From the NCBI GenBank assembly GCA_035771175.1, contig CM069611.1, positions 13,360,366 through 13,424,365 on the forward strand: a stretch of 64,000 nucleotides of DNA. Direction: 5' to 3'. This document shows, one piece after another, positions 63,801 through 64,000 of this stretch. Within the stretch, counting starts at the first letter, position 1. Each line of letters starts with the position of its first letter. Below the pieces are notes generated by a model. The model was given only the letters and a program-made list of their open reading frames with translations. It did not search any database and was not told the DNA's origin. This DNA is from Paratinospora sagittata (taxonomy: Eukaryota; Streptophyta; Magnoliopsida; Ranunculales; Menispermaceae). The position numbers and the translations under genes are program-made.

Positions 63801-64000
63801 AAGAATGTATGGCTACACAGAGAAAAAAAGTTAGAGCAATTAAATGACAAGGCCATAAACATGGTTTTTTGTACTCTTTTCAGTAAGGAAATAAACATAC
63901 ATAGGGCCTGCAATACTGCCAAGGAGAAATGGGATAACGTAGAAGTTACTCATGAAGACAAAAAACAAGTAAAGAAAATGAAGTATAGAATGATGGAGGA
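60865..64000 (+). repeat. Diverged right-hand subfamily
   Basis: Anchors lie at 61386, 61906, 62424, 62943, 63464 and 63984, with irregular steps 521, 520, 518, 519, 521 and 520. Units around 61.0, 61.5 and 63.6 kb share a set of variants rare elsewhere: AGTGGACAGGTTTG, CTCCACCGTTC or CTCCACCATTC, GAAGCAGGGTGAGG and TTCGGCAGCC. The unit near 63110 has a rearranged junction (TTCACGAAGAAAATTTCCTG). Typical A units sit between them at 62.0-62.9 kb. Greater divergence and irregular lengths are what one expects near the edge of a satellite array, but the edge itself is not in the window. Confidence 0.83.
63735..64000 (+). pseudogene. gag: Partial last unit with the amber codon replaced by TAT
   Basis: After the usual B-type TAA at 63732-63734 the gag frame is open to the end of the window. 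It passes ATGCCG at 63789, AKEKWDN and VTHEDKK. At 63984-63986, where nearly every unit has TAG, this one reads TAT, so the frame continues into the C-terminal part (RMMEE). It is the second of only two units lacking the amber codon. It lies in the diverged right-hand subfamily, so TAT could be either the older state or a later change. The unit is cut by the window edge, so the rest cannot be judged. Confidence 0.7.

Larger units (their letters stand above)
1..64000 (+). repeat. Satellite array of about 123 gag-derived 519/520-bp units
   Basis: The whole window is a head-to-tail tandem array. The amber codon before AGAATG recurs from 115 to 63984 at steps of 519 or 520 bp. Exceptions are 507 (to 1661), 513 (to 12041), 518 (to 51518, 54114, 55152, 59826, 62424) and 521 (to 61386, 63464). 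Every step is accounted for, so no foreign insertion or spacer is present. Each unit encodes degenerate plant Ty1/copia-type Gag: NRPPLF, NY--WK-R---F, AKEKWD, then NEDISNAITRF. Units carry shared stop codons and a frame break at the unit junction, so they are non-coding relics. No LTR, primer-binding site, CCHC zinc knuckle or pol sequence is seen. Strand is given for the gag sense. Array size beyond the window is unknown because both ends are cut inside units. Confidence 0.95.

Noticed and set aside
1..64000. CRISPR array or other prokaryotic repeat system
   Set aside because: Units are 519-520 bp with no short repeat/unique spacer pattern, no cas genes, and eukaryotic retrotransposon text inside each unit.
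1..64000. Complete or nested LTR retrotransposons in tandem
   Set aside because: Only the gag piece repeats. No LTR ends, primer-binding site, polypurine tract, CCHC knuckle, protease, integrase or reverse transcriptase text was found.
1..64000. Calling the array a functional centromere
   Set aside because: Nested periods and a unit near three nucleosome lengths fit, but sequence alone cannot show CENH3 binding; subtelomeric or pericentromeric satellite is as likely.

Overview
This window is one uninterrupted tandem-repeat array. Stepping through it with a fixed anchor (an in-frame amber codon just before the AGAATG of every unit), I count 124 anchors from 115 to 63984. That is about 123 complete head-to-tail units plus partial units at both edges. 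Spacing is almost always 519 or 520 bp; the exceptions range from 507 to 521 bp. There is no complete gene, no RNA gene, no CRISPR array, and no unrelated insertion or spacer anywhere in the 64 kb.

Each unit is a degenerate piece of a Ty1/copia-type retrotransposon gag, in sense on the + strand. About 174 codons are represented. They cover the gag N-terminus (an NRPPLF motif, then NY--WK-R---F), a middle part (AKEKWD, then VTHE or ITHE) and a C-terminal part (NEDISNAITRFTKIIKEM, ending FLRGH). The zinc knuckle, protease, integrase, reverse transcriptase, LTRs and primer-binding site are absent. The C-terminal part of one unit runs directly into the N-terminal part of the next in a different frame, so the array was never one long reading frame. 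This gag type is characteristic of plants. With the AT-rich composition and array size, it points to satellite heterochromatin in a plant nuclear genome; the species cannot be told from the sequence.

Two main unit types exist. Type A (519 bp) has TTG at an early site, a TAA 44 codons after the junction ATG, and a one-base deletion in the middle. Type B (520 bp) lacks the deletion and has TAT where A has TAA, but carries its own TAA seven codons earlier. Both share the amber anchor codon. B subtypes: B1 (VTHQDKKRVKKTK), B2 (EINIHSACNTAKEKWDN with VTHEDKKLVKKTN) and B3 (LQQLNEK with ITHEN).

Layout from left to right: 1-5 kb mixed A/B with one 507-bp unit; 5.0-8.3 kb a trimer repeat (1558 bp period) with a decayed further copy at 9.4-11 kb; 11-15 kb mixed, with a 513-bp unit; 15-18.8 kb strict A-B dimers (1039 bp) arranged as two 2078-bp tetramers; 19.8-24 kb a block repeated at 3115 bp; 24.5-26 kb a repeated dimer; 26-31.6 kb mixed; 31.6-34.9 kb a repeated tetramer; 34.9-48.5 kb a large duplication (offsets 7792 then 7272 bp) nested in a roughly 8.3-kb, 16-unit super-period; 47.7-53.9 kb a 7-unit duplication (3635 bp); 54-60.9 kb a mosaic third relative of the 35-38.5 kb block; 60.9-64 kb a diverged subfamily, perhaps near the array edge.

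All readings are by eye. No alignment, database search or identity calculation was run.
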